DNA of 64,000 bases from Micropterix aruncella (Eukaryota > Arthropoda > Insecta > Lepidoptera > Micropterigidae), in the NCBI GenBank assembly GCA_944548615.1, contig OX155952.1, positions 2,938,501 through 3,002,500 on the forward strand, written 5' to 3'. Both the position numbers and the translations under genes were made by a program. Under the pieces are notes generated by a model that searched no databases, was not told the DNA's origin, and was given only the letters and a program-made list of their open reading frames with translations. The stretch's first letter is position 1. Each line of letters opens with the position of its first letter. Positions 45,764 through 56,301 of the stretch are shown here, piece after piece.

Positions 45764-48428
45764 CTGCTCCCGATAATAAGAAGGGCGCATGTAGCATAAA
45801 GTCTAAACCGAGATAAAAAATGTTTTGTGTAAAAATTATTTAAATGCTTGCTGTCTCATAAAGAAAAACTATAGACACATTCTGTTAATGCAATACATTG
45901 GGTTTGCGTTTCAACTATAATGTGTGATTTATAATTTTTCTATATCCTAATTATTTATTGAATTATTAACAATTTTCCTTTTCATCTTAGTAAAAAATTT
46001 TAGGAAAATACTTGATATTAGGTTGAAAAGTCGTAAATAGCCATTTACGTCTTTTGAACTAATCATAGTCAATGAACTGCTTTTATTTATACAAAAGACA
46101 AACAACTTTTTCATAAAATAAAAACACTGTACTATCCTGAACATCTCTTTGATGTTTGTTGAAAACAGAAAATGTCATATTTAAACTTAAGAAACAACAT
46201 TTCAAAGTATTTAAGTAGAAATATAAGTAGGCAACACTTGATTCTTGACTATCATAGGAAATTCACCACTCTTAAAATTATAAATCTCTTTATCGACTCA
46301 AAGTTTTATGGCAACAACCTTAATTATCTTAGGTATCTAATTTAAATGAAATCATAATAAACAGTATTTAAGACAGAACACTTTTTCATAAATTAAAAAC
46401 TCTATTCTTTCCCGAAATTCTCTTTCATATTAAATTTGTTGAAAACATAAAAATCTTGTAATACTGAAAACATTTTTGGCATATAAAATTTTTTGGAACA
46501 TAAAAAAATTCAATTGAACATATAAAATTGCATGTCTTTCAAATATTTCTCAACAATATTCTCAATTACTACAATACACTTGAAAAAACACATGTGTCCT
46601 ATCACTTTTCGCCTGGCACGTGTAATCGAACAATTCACTGCTTGATTCTTCATATTCATTACAGAGATCCACTGCATTGTAGTTCACTGGCAGATTGTGC
46701 CCGAATAGTCTCCTGTTTTCTGGCATTAGAGGTACAAATTTATCGATTATTCCTGATTTGCGCTCGTTAGTTATTCCTCTGAACTCTCTTTTCGGTTTAG
46801 GATCTGGTAAACCGATTTTAATATTTTTACATCTTAGAAAATCTAGTTCGATTTCTTCATCGTCGAATTCCGTCTTGTGAGAAAACGTATTGCGGCCTCT
46901 TCGAAACGTGACCTCGCACATGTGACTTAAGTATGCTCGAGGGGATGAATTTTGCAATTTGTATACTGATGAACAGTCTTCGAATGTGCAGAAGTCACCA
47001 ATGTCCATTTTTTTAACTGTGATTTTTCGATGCGTGTCCATGACAGCTGCGTGGAAATCTTCGAAGTCATACAGTCGTTTCTTCCTTTTTAGTGATAGCT
47101 CGACTTGGTGGTGGAACTCGTCTGCCGACATGTATGCATGCCTCACTTCTAAATATCTCATGGTTACGGTTTGTAAATTTACTTCTTTTGATTTAATGGG
47201 ATACACCAGATACGAGAATAAGCCCCTGTTTAGTTTGTGCCGCAAAGTTGTCTAGCCACAGCACGATATGTTTCAGGTCTCGATTTTGTATAAAGAACGC
47301 TCTGAAGCGGCTAACGATATCGTCTTTTTTTCGTCCCGAGATTGCTTCATGCCAAATACAGGCATATGTCTCCAGGTTACTGTTCACCTTTTTATCTCCC
47401 AGTGGGACAAAACTCTCGTTAAATACAATTACTCGCAGGCAAAATATTACCATTTTCAATTCGTTAAGACGTGGCAGCATAATAACTTTTTCGAGGTCAA
47501 CGGAGTAATGTACTATATCATTATTAAAGGCGCGGTTGTCCATCTGTAGTTTTTAGTCTTCTTCATATTTTTGTCTTGCCAAGACGTATCGCCTGTGATG
47601 CTTTTCGAACGCTACACATTCGTTGCAACTGCGATGTCTGATTAGTGTGTAGTTAGGATTATGAATGTTGTATATTTCGCAGAGTTCGCATTCTTCATTC
47701 CCCAACTTAGCAAAAGATGTATTACGTTCTTTTACAACTCTTCGGTAGTGATCATAATATACTGTATTTTCTGACTGTATATCGACGACTCGGACGCAAC
47801 TGATCGATCGTCTAACGCGCCGCTACCTATCGCCCCTCGCTCGGGACTCCAGTGCTTATTTTAATGGGCACTTGTGTGCACAAGCGTCTTTCCAATGTAG
47901 TTTTTTAAAGAAATTTAAAAATCTTCACAGCAAAGTAGGGCGCATTTGCCACGTGCGTCCAAAAAGTTTATTGAAATACTAGATAGAAAAGGCGCATTTG
48001 GCAGAAGCGTCCAAACATCTAAAGGAATTACTAAATATAAAAGGCCCATTTGCCACATGCGCTTAAACTACTTGGTGAATTAATAGATTGCAAAGACGCA
48101 AGTGATCACTAACGTCTTACCTACTTAGTACAGAAGAAAATGCGTATTTTCAATTTCTGAACTGATGGAAATTTTCCAAAAGAAAAGAACACATATACGC
48201 AAATAAGCCTTTTCATTCTAGTTTACATTCAATGCGTCCTATTAGCTTAGTATTCGTAGAAAAATACATGTACTTGCGTCCTTTGACGTTACTGTAACTT
48301 CGTGTACAGTCGAGCTAGAAAAATATAAAAAATATGAGCAGATGCGTCTTTTTTTGCTGATCACGGCAATATATATAACTCTATTTCGGAAAAAATGTTA
48401 GATGCGCCCTTTTAACTATCGGGGGCAG
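45764..48428 (-). mobile_element. DNA transposon with 27-bp TIRs, 2.67 kb
   Basis: The ends CTGCTCCCGATAATAAGAAG (45764 on) and, inverted, CTGCCCCCGATAGTTAAAAG (to 48428) match at 23 of 27 positions through GGGCGCAT. The right subterminal 550 bp contains many copies of a GCGTC(C/T) motif. TTAA precedes the left end, but the right flank is AGTATT, so no target duplication is certain. It carries a broken transposase-like gene on the minus strand. The left 800 bp is AT-rich noncoding. Confidence 0.8.
46562..47810 (-). pseudogene. Transposase-like protein (DUF7869-type), broken by a stop and a frameshift
   Basis: Minus-strand order: YYDHYRRVVKERNTSFAKLG, NEECELCE..CNEC (Cys pairs suggesting zinc binding) and KHHRRYVLARQKY, then an in-frame TAA at about 47550. 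The next part reads YSVDLEKVIMLPRL, WHEAISGRKKDDIVSRFRAF and LWLDNFAAQTKQ, then a frameshift near 47220, after which it continues LFSYLVYPIKSKEVNLQTVT, MRYLEVRHAYMSADEFHHQV and YDFEDFHAAV. The signature LDNC.AQNKN, ...VGH..M.AD..H..VE and VYDF.DF is shared by a family of insect and cnidarian proteins usually annotated with domain DUF7869 and suspected to be transposases. GH has become RH here. Its position between TIRs supports transposase origin. The natural C-terminus may be FFQVYCSN at 46562. Confidence 0.78.
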
Positions 48429-49058
48429 AGTATTTAGTTACAACGATTAACTCCAAACAAAATAGATAACCGTCTGAAGACCTTTTCTGAATATAAGGTT
48501 CTGGATATTAATCAGGTGTACAGCTGTACTAAATCGATACAATAAACAAAATATATAAAAACAAAAATTCTCACAAATTAAAAATGGCAAGAGCGTCTTT
48601 TTCTGAAACGTTTTTTTATACTGAACATGGTATTATCATTTGGCCACATTTTTTTGATATTTGGTCCCAAAATTGTATAACAACTTGCCAGCAAGCGTAA
48701 GAAATATCCAATAGAATACTCCCGTATGCAAACGAAATTTCGAAAAATTAAACATTTACGTCTTTCGATTTTGGGTTATACTTTATCTTGATTATAACCT
48801 ATTCTTTTCGAAATAACAGAATGACTTAATTCCCACACAATATTATTATTATTATTGTTTTATTAGCATACCTATATTTTGTTTTATTTTGTCACATTAT
48901 CCATAATAAATTAGATTCATTGAAATTTTCCTTAATCGCAAACCTAGATAAGCTAGATTTTATCGATTATTTAATATATATATATTTTTTAATTCTTTAC
49001 ACCCTCTGCGGTAACGGCCCACTTTAATGTCTAACGACAATTATCTTACTGGCGGCCG
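48429..49058 (+). other. AT-rich stretch with a small LINE relic at 48650-48720
   Basis: Near 48655-48715 the plus strand reads FGPK, then after a shift YNNLPASVRNIQ, the F.P..YN.LP..(I/V)R.I signature of a Jockey-like reverse transcriptase tail. A (ATT)n run lies at 48841-48858. Nothing else was found. Confidence 0.5.
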
Positions 49059-49059
49059 G

Positions 49060-49173
49060 CTTTTATAAGGTCAAGTGGTAGTACTCAGGCGGTTACTATT
49101 TAAGTATTGACCACGCTGCTTAACTTCGGTGATCTGACGGGAACCAGTGTTTCAACGCGGCTACTGACGTTGC
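49060..49173 (-). pseudogene. Diverged 5S rRNA-like relic
   Basis: Read on the minus strand from 49173: CAACGTCAGTAGCCGCGTTG, then GTTCCCGTCAGATCACCGAA, then GTTAAGCAGCGT, CTTAAATAGTAACCGC and CTTGACC. This follows animal 5S rRNA block by block. The best kept block, GATCACCGAAGTTAAGCAGC, overlaps the internal Pol III promoter (box A). The 3' part is strongly decayed. It could be a 5S pseudogene or the head of a 5S-derived SINE. Confidence 0.75.
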
Positions 49174-49930
49174 TATTGTTAGTATTGTTCGTTACTGTTT
49201 TTAATTATAGAATAAATATTTATGATTTCAGTGACGACAAACTGGCTCATCCAGAAAGGTTTTTTTCTAGTTCATTTCGGTTGATACCGATTTTTGGTGG
49301 AGTTTTCAAGGAAAATAAAATTTTATCTATTTAAATACATAACATTGTGACAAACCTTCGTCTCTTATTCATGTTGGCTGAGCGGCTTCTCGTGTTGACG
49401 CGGAAAACCTATGAAATAAAGACACATCAAAAAATTAACACCTAAAACAACAATAGCGAAATAAAAATATGATGACAAGATTTAAATTAAATAATGATGG
49501 TGATTTATGGAGGTGTCGCTTTATCTCTGCTATCTTTAGAAATTGGAGCTCATTTGGTATTTGAACGCTAAGCCTTTGAACATGGGGATTAGAATGATTA
49601 TGTAAGTTCCCTAAGCGATTGCGACTTTTTGATGCGTTTACTGTTGAATGGTAGCGCCCGCATCGACTTATAATAGCATTGATTATATAAACTCAATATA
49701 GAGTATTACATTTCTCATTATTAAAAAAAAATAAGGTTAATATAATATATAAGTATGTATATAAATAAAGAACTAATACTAAATAAAGAAAAAGAAAATA
49801 TCTAAGTTTATAGATAAGTAAACTAAATAAATCTATAAATAAATAAGCAACTAAATTGACCAATAAATTAAGCAGCCTAAAAATGTACCTTACTGTGCAC
49901 ATATAAAATTGTAAATGTGAATTTATAATA
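49174..49930. other. No feature recognised
   Basis: AT-rich. The frames 49107-49334 (+) and 49693-49902 (-) have no recognisable domain and the first overlaps the 5S relic. Confidence 0.4.
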
Positions 49931-49931
49931 T

Positions 49932-50726
49932 AATAATAATAATAATAATAATAATAAACTCTTTATTTCAAAATAAAATAGGCGAGCTTATTGCCTTGCG
50001 GCAATGTCTATCAGCTAACCTATAGCTTAAGTTTATAATATAATTTGTTACGTTGGCTACACAAAAGAATACTAAAAATTAAAGTGATTAGAAAAAAGAA
50101 ACAGACAGGAAACGAAGATATAAAAAAAAAGGAAAACAAATTACTAAAATTAAATAAAGACGCAGAGAAAAGGAAGGAGAGGAGGGAAGGAAAAGGAAGC
50201 GAAAAGGAGGGGGGAAGAGGAGGGTTGGCTGGTTTATGGTTTTAGGATTATATGCTCCTTGAGCCTGGCCTTGAACGAGGAAATGCTGGGGGCTGTTCTA
50301 ATATTATTCGGTAAAGCATTCCAGAGTCGTGCAGCTTCCACGGAGAAGGAGTACGAAAAAAAGTTGCTGCTATAACCAGGGATGGATAACAGGTTATTGC
50401 CCTCTGATCTCAGGGGACGGCCGTTCGCCGATAGCGCGGTGAACCTATCGGCATTATCAATTTATTTTAAACATAATCAACCGAAATATATTTCTTGTCA
50501 AGTATAAGGTGACAGATATGTCAAATATGGCCTAAGTCAGGATGTCAGTCACCATTTCTTGGCACTGGCTTCTACTTTTCGTCATTAGCCACTTGATAAT
50601 ATATTTCTTCAGAGTCAATCTGCTGATTAATCTCTGCACTTTAGCCTCTACCAAGGAAGAGCAGAAGGAATCATAAAGACGCGGTGCCAGAAACGGGTAA
50701 TGCCTCTGTGCAAATCGTGTATTCAC
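49932..50726 (-). mobile_element. LINE 3' portion on the minus strand
   Basis: The minus-strand frame 50532-50726 reads NTRFAQRHYPFLAPRLYDSF, then CSSLVEAKVQRLISRLTLKK and YIIKWLM, matching a Jockey/CR1-like reverse transcriptase tail (P.LYN.LP......F...L..(W/Y)L). Downstream, 50250-50480 is a GC-richer block (ttccagagtcgtgcagcttc) and 49960-50040 (gcgagcttattgccttgcgg) a familiar lepidopteran LINE 3' UTR phrase. The end is a (TTA)n run at 49932-49959. The element is 5'-truncated and decayed. Confidence 0.7.
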
Positions 50727-50841
50727 TCGCTGGTGAGCTTGTTTTTTTTATTTCGGGTGTCATATAGCGAAGAATGACGATCAGTGCTGCTATGGAAATG
50801 CGTATTAATATTTCTCACGCATAACTGTCTCACATCCAAGA

Positions 50842-51208
50842 CACAGCATACCAGACAGTGACTTCTCTTAGAACAAAATTGAAATCGAAGAAAGTGACAT
50901 CAGAAATCTTAAGGGCTACCACAAATCGTAATATGATTTCTCGTCTTCTTTTACACAGGCCACATTTACGGTGCCCTGGCGACGCAGATGCTATTATGCT
51001 ACCGATTTGTTCTGAGAATTTTGTTCTCCACAAAAAAGTAATAGTAAGAGCGGACACAAACTGCGCCCACAGCGCGTCACAGCCCACAGCGCCGTAACTT
51101 TGGGCCTAAAGACGCGACATGAATTACCCCTGGTCCCACTTCCGTCGCACCCTCTCCCGCATTGCCTTGTAGCTCTTGAGTGAACTTACTGGGTGTTATT
51201 ATACTGTG
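50842..51208 (+). mobile_element. TIR element family B, 367 bp, perfect 7-bp target duplication
   Basis: The ends CACAGCATACCAGACAGTGA and, inverted, CACAGTATAATAACACCCAG are related. TCCAAGA flanks both sides (50835-50841 and 51209-51215). It is longer than the 266-270-bp copies because of an extra middle segment (50930-51080). The right part matches 17691-17872 inverted. No transposase is present. Confidence 0.87.
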
Positions 51209-51215
51209 TCCAAGA

Positions 51216-52195
51216 TGTCAAATGCACTAAAAAGCTCGTCGGACGGATATAAACAGGGTTTTTTTCATTAATGACGCGAACTATCGCCTTTTGAGCTTTA
51301 ATTAGATGACACTAATGGCTGAATGTTATTATTGTTATCAAAGGTGACATTTTTGAATGTTATTATCAATCAGTCCTTTATTAAAATTGCTACAATATGA
51401 GTTTCGCTAGACAATGCTATCTGCGCCACTTGTATAGTTGCCAAAACGTACTATGGCATTTAGATTTGAGCAATCTAATACTCTATATAAACAATGATTA
51501 TAGTACACATTTTTATAAAATGTCAAAATCGCGTATATTCTAGTTTTATGCTACGATACCACTGCTGTACTGTACATTCAATTATCGTGGGATAAATCAT
51601 TAGCAAATATTGGTATCAAGTTTGTAAGTCGTTTATTTTTCGATGACGTCATTGAGTGAAGATAAAAGATCGGTAGAAAGTTTGGAATTATCTAAAAAAC
51701 AGTCTCGGCCGCGAATAAATTTAGGTTATGTATAGTGAACATCAACAACCATAACACTCCCGGTGTTATCGGTTGTTGATTTTTCATCATTGGATTTACA
51801 CATTTACCAAAATAGGCTTTAACAAAGTTTGGAGTCTGTAATGAATACTGCCAAGTCCGTCTCCGTATCTATTCCATTTTTGGTATTCATTACAATTATT
51901 TGAAATAGTTATATTATCCAGGTCCAACTTGAGCAAATAACACTAAATTACACTAGTTAGCACTGCAGCTTACCTGACTTACGTGGCAACGCCTATTTTT
52001 ATAGTATTAGGTCAAGGCATTCGGTTATTGTGTAGGGCTGCTAACGTTGAAAGTTCGATATATTTACTAGGTTCTAGACTAGGTTCTAGAGTATTGTAGA
52101 TAGATAGTGGGAAATCTTTTCAAAGAAATTAATATCTTCATCGTTGCTTCTTAGTTTATTTTTGCAAATATAAACAATTTGATGTCCTTACAAGT
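51216..52195. other. Noncoding; dispersed repeat at 51365-51510
   Basis: Positions 51365-51510 match 3545-3740 (cagtcctttat, acgtactatgg, gagcaatctaata). The phrase ttctagactaggttctagag forms a small direct repeat near 52070. No gene is recognised. Confidence 0.5.
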
Positions 52196-52199
52196 CAGT

Positions 52200-52640
52200 G
52201 ACCAACATCATCATCATCATCTTCAGCCTGAAGAAGTCTACTGTTGGATATAGACCTCCCTAAAAGAATGCCATGACAAACGGTCTTGTTCCGCCTCCAT
52301 CCACCTAGTTCCTGCGACAGTGGCAATGTCCAAGGTCCGTGGGGAGGATGGGGCACGTATTATTTTATATTTTGGGGGCCGCCCTATTGTTAGGTTTGCC
52401 GGTTCGTGGTCGCTATTCGAGAACCCTCTTTCCCTGACGGTTGTTGGTTCTGCGAGCTATATGTCCTGCCATTTGCCATTTCAAGTTTCTAATTCGCGAG
52501 CTATGTCAGAAACGTCTTAGTTCTTCTGAGGATTTTCTCGTTTCGGGTCCTATCACTCAGTGATACTCCAAGCATAACTCCCTCTATGGGTCGTTGCGGG
52601 GCCGTTAGATCGTGTATAAGGGCCAATAGTCAGCGACCGT
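52200..52640 (-). mobile_element. RTE-type LINE 3' end with trinucleotide tail
   Basis: Read on the minus strand it follows the end of lepidopteran RTE reverse transcriptase ORFs: LGVSLSDR.R.ENPQK, IARELET, WQDI, then WMEAEQDRLSWHSF and GLYPTVDFF, ending in a (GAT)n run at 52206-52222. Stops and shifts are frequent. The assignment rests on the characteristic ctactgttggatatagacct and gttccgcctccatccaccta wording and the trinucleotide tail. Confidence 0.75.
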
Positions 52641-54025
52641 AAATACCAAATATAGGAAGAAGAATTATATTCTCGTTACTTTAAAAAATGGGACCTATTT
52701 AAAGTTACCATTAAAACAATTAAACCATCGAATTAAAGACCTAATTCTTTATAAAAATAAAATATTAACGACTATTTAAATAATTAAGCTGTCTGGGGTT
52801 TAAACAAATTATTTTTCAGGTCACTTCACTACCTAATAATCCTACAAAACTAAAGGTTTTATTTATTTCTGTTATTTTCTTGCTCTATTCTTTCTGTTTC
52901 ATGTATTCAACGAACTTGAAAATATGGATTGTGTCTTGACTAAAATGATACCAATGGCTATATGGTTTTCATTGACGGTTTTTCCAGTGGATGTCATGAA
53001 TTCGTCGGTTTTTCAAATACAAAATATAATATATTATTAGGTTTTCCAGACGTTCAGAATGTACAGTGGGTTTTGATATAAAAATGCGCACCTTGATTCT
53101 ATTCGGTAATTCAAATTCAAAATCTGACAAACTAATTTAAATCTTTTAAAAAAAAACATACCCATAAACTGTTATTTTGGATTCAATTTGAGTTGTATAA
53201 TGACTAACTCAAGGTGATTCTACTAATTAAATGTTAAATTTTTAGAAAATTCACTCGTTATATTTATTAATTAAAATAAATAATGTGGACGCCTGCAAGT
53301 ATTGCAGTTTGTAGGTTAAGGAACATTGAAATATGCCAATTAGTAATAAAACTGTACTATGGCGTTAATTCAATGGCCACTCAAATCAATTTTTTTTTTC
53401 TAAACGTCATACTTAGTTGTTTAGACATAAGTACACAATACTTCGGATACATGATAATGATGATGACCAAAGCCAGTGATTAGGGAATCGATATAATGAT
53501 TTAGTAGATAGCCGCATAAAATTAAAATAATTCTAAAAATCGATAATAAAGGTTTCTGAGAAAACTCACCACATAATTTATAATAATCATATTAGATACT
53601 TAAATCTACAAAGTCAATCAAATCATTATTTGACATGATACAAGTAAAAAAAAATGCTAACTTACTTTAGAACATTTTGGCTTAAGAATTATCAAGTAAG
53701 TTGTCATGAAATATCAAGTATGAAATGTTATGAATTATCAAGTAAGTTGTCAATAGTTATAAATAGGAAAATACCAAGTTAAATGAAGAAAATCAAAATG
53801 GAAATTGTCAGTCACGATTAGAATTACTTGATATCATATAATTTAGTATACATCTATTTATGTTTAAAAAATAAGGCATATTGCTGGATTGACAATAAAA
53901 TTATTTTACGTTGACTATTCTACATAGAATTTGCATTTCTAATTTAATATATTATTCTCTCTTACTATTTAATGACATTAGTATATTTTAATTGTTTGTA
54001 AGTAGGTAATATTAAATATAATATT
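52641..54025. other. No gene recognised
   Basis: AT-rich. A direct repeat aattatcaagtaagttgtca occurs at about 53687 and 53731. The frame 53283-53483 (+) has no recognisable motif. Confidence 0.4.
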
Positions 54026-54029
54026 ACAG

Positions 54030-54345
54030 CCATGACAACTATCACGATAGTTATGTTTTTAATAATTAAATTTTAAGCATTTAATTTTGTGACGCATCCA
54101 AGTGTAGGAATGCCTATCTACTGGAGTAGTTGATTGTATTGTATTATATTGTATCATGCAATAAGGTAGCATTTTAATTTGGACTTAAGCTGGGGTATTT
54201 CCCCGTTTCTACATATAAGTTGAATGTTTTCGGGTAGTTTGTTATAACATATCATTCCAACGTAAATTGAATCCCTTTTAAATAATTTTAAAGACGGACA
54301 GGGTAGTATTAATTTATGCCCTCATCTGGTAAAGTGAGAGTGAAT
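54030..54345 (-). pseudogene. LINE reverse transcriptase C-terminal relic and tail
   Basis: The minus strand reads LILPCPSLKLFKRDSIYVGM, then ICYNKLPENIQLICRNGEIP and QLKSKLKCYLIA before a stop. This is the (Y/F)YN.LP..I......F...LK..L pattern of a Jockey-like tail. The following noncoding tail (caatcaactactccagtaga, acacttggatgcgtcac) also occurs at 7860-7956. Confidence 0.72.
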
Positions 54346-54379
54346 TTCTTATATTTTATAATAATTTATTTTACGTAAT

Positions 54380-54650
54380 GAATTTACGTTGAATAAAAAC
54401 TTCCTAGTTTGATTTGATTTGATATTATTTATACCTATATATTATCTATTCGTTAAATCATTATTCCTACCTTTCCTACCGTCTCGTAATAAATAAAAAC
54501 AAAATGCGGTATTACCTATATTTTATAGTAACTTATTTAATAAAAACAAAATGCGGTATTACCTATATTTTATAGTAACTTATTTTACGTTATATTGAAT
54601 AAAAACTTCCTAGTTTGATTTCATTTTATATTATTTATACCTATATAATA
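54380..54650. repeat. Local duplications beside a Helitron
   Basis: A 48-bp unit (aaacaaaatgcggtattacc, tatattttatagtaactt) is tandemly duplicated at about 54497-54590. The phrase gaataaaaacttcctagttt occurs at about 54391 and 54597. The segment 54447-54515 (tcctacctttcctaccgtct) recurs beyond the Helitron at 55135-55200. Confidence 0.75.
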
Positions 54651-55132
54651 TACTGCGCTGCGCCTCGCGGTTTCACCCGCGTGGTGATGGAAAATTGTGA
54701 TAATGATGATAGAAAGTATTTTATATTTTCCTCAATTTTTCGCAGAATAGCAGAATAATATAAAAACATTGAAAGATTGACGAAAATATAAAATACTTTT
54801 TATCATCATTATCACAATTTTCAATCACCACGCAAGTGAAACCGCGGGGCGCAGCTAGTACATTATATACGTGTAACTCCAACGGGTTTTGCAGCGCACG
54901 CCAGAATAGCTCGCAGATGGCAGATTTTTTTCCTACTTACTTGACACTTATCGTTATATTATAGATAATTCACACTATATCTTTATAAATTATAGCCTAT
55001 GTGTTATTCTGATGTGTGAGCTATATTATTGTAAAGTTTCATCAAAATCCATTCAGTAGTTTTTGCGTGAAAGAGTAACAAACATCCATACATACATTCT
55101 TACAAACTTTCGCGTTTATAATATTAGTAGGA
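54651..55132 (-). mobile_element. Non-autonomous Helitron-like element with a palindromic 3' half
   Basis: The minus-strand 5' end reads TCCTACTAATATTATAAACG, then ttgttactctttcacgcaaa, wording common to insect Helitrons. The other half (54651-54858) is a palindrome whose arms (about 95 bp each) contain the Helitron 3' end gaaaccgcggggcgcagCTAGT and its inverse. The outer copy has lost the CTAG (gcgcagcgcagt). Confidence 0.7.
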
Positions 55133-55287
55133 TATTCGTTAAATTAATAATCCTACCTTTCCTACCGTCTCCTAATAAATGAAAACAAAATACGGTATAG
55201 TACAGAAAAGTGGCGGTGGTTAATGAGACAAAATGAAAATACTGTATTCAATAGCAATCGCCACAAGTGCCACAAGCCAAGGACTGA

Positions 55288-55446
55288 CTACTGACCATCC
55301 TTACACCCACACGTACAGAATTTGCATCCCGCTTCTCCTCTCACCGTCCTGCCTACTCCTTCGACGTTCCCCTTCTAGATCCGGAGCCCATCATAGGAGC
55401 CCGCTGGAGCAATATCATCAAACCTATCGCACAAAATATGAAATAG
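55288..55446 (+). other. Unassigned open frame, 52 codons
   Basis: The frame after a TGA at 55285-55287 reads LLTILTPTRTEFASRFSSHR, then PAYSFDVPLLDPEPIIGARW and SNIIKPIAQNMK before TAG at 55444. No family is recognised. It has a protein-like composition and is followed by aataaaaata. It may be the C-terminal piece of a retroelement or gene-derived insertion. An overlapping frame with an ATG at 55233 is less protein-like. Confidence 0.25.
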
Positions 55447-56293
55447 AATAGAAATAAAAATATATTTATTGACCGATTTATTGTGTAATATTTATGGTCA
55501 TAATGTATGACACTTCGTTTCTCATAAATCTTTGTTATTCTAACTGATCGTCAATGGGCCCGATTGCATTTCTTTTGAAATAATACTGAAATTAGTTCAA
55601 GCGAACGAGATAGAGCAATACGTTAGAGCGGAATATGAAACAACCGAGCGTCGATAGAAACTGCCTGTCGAACTTATACTCGTCCGAATAAATTTGAACA
55701 CATTTCGTGCGGTGTTAGATTCAGATGCTTTATCTTTTGTGGGTAGTTTTAATGCGAAAAAGTGACAATGTTCATTTTACATTACAAAATAATAATAGTA
55801 ATAATCAAAAATCTACCGCTATTAAAATATTAAAATGGCCCGAAACACCATAACGTTTTATAAATAATACATATAAAATAATCATGACTCAAAAAAGACA
55901 ACAATAAATTGATCTTAGAATGTGCAGAACATACAAAGAATATAAGTCATCGATATCATTAAAACATATAAAAATCTACATATACAATAAAATAAAAAAA
56001 ATATATAATTTTGAATTCATAATTTTCATAATAAAAAATAATTTCAAAATTACCGATAACAATAAAGAATCTTTTAAAAATTCGCATATAATATAAAAAT
56101 AGTAAATGTACTTAATTAAAAATTCATAATTTTCGTATAAGAATTTTTAATTTAAAATCCTATCATAATTGGTCATTAAAAAAGTCTTAGAATATTAAAA
56201 TTATCATTGTCATTATAAATCAGCCCCAACAAAATTGTTACAAATTAATACAAGCAAGATTTAAAATTATATTACTATTATTTTGTAAGTATT
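55447..56293. other. AT-rich; small repeat at 55555-55650
   Basis: Positions 55555-55650 match 5385-5480 (caagcgaacgagatagagca, gttagagcggaat). The rest, up to 56290, is very AT-rich with no coding signal. Confidence 0.5.
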
Positions 56294-56301
56294 TAATGAG
56301 T

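Noticed and set aside
46562..47543. Two separate genes in the TIR transposon
   Set aside because: The two frames continue one conserved protein across a frameshift near 47220, with a further stop near 47550, so it is a single pseudogene.
49107..49334. 75-codon plus-strand frame with hydrophobic stretch
   Set aside because: Its N-terminal part is the complement of the 5S-like relic; it is not a credible gene.
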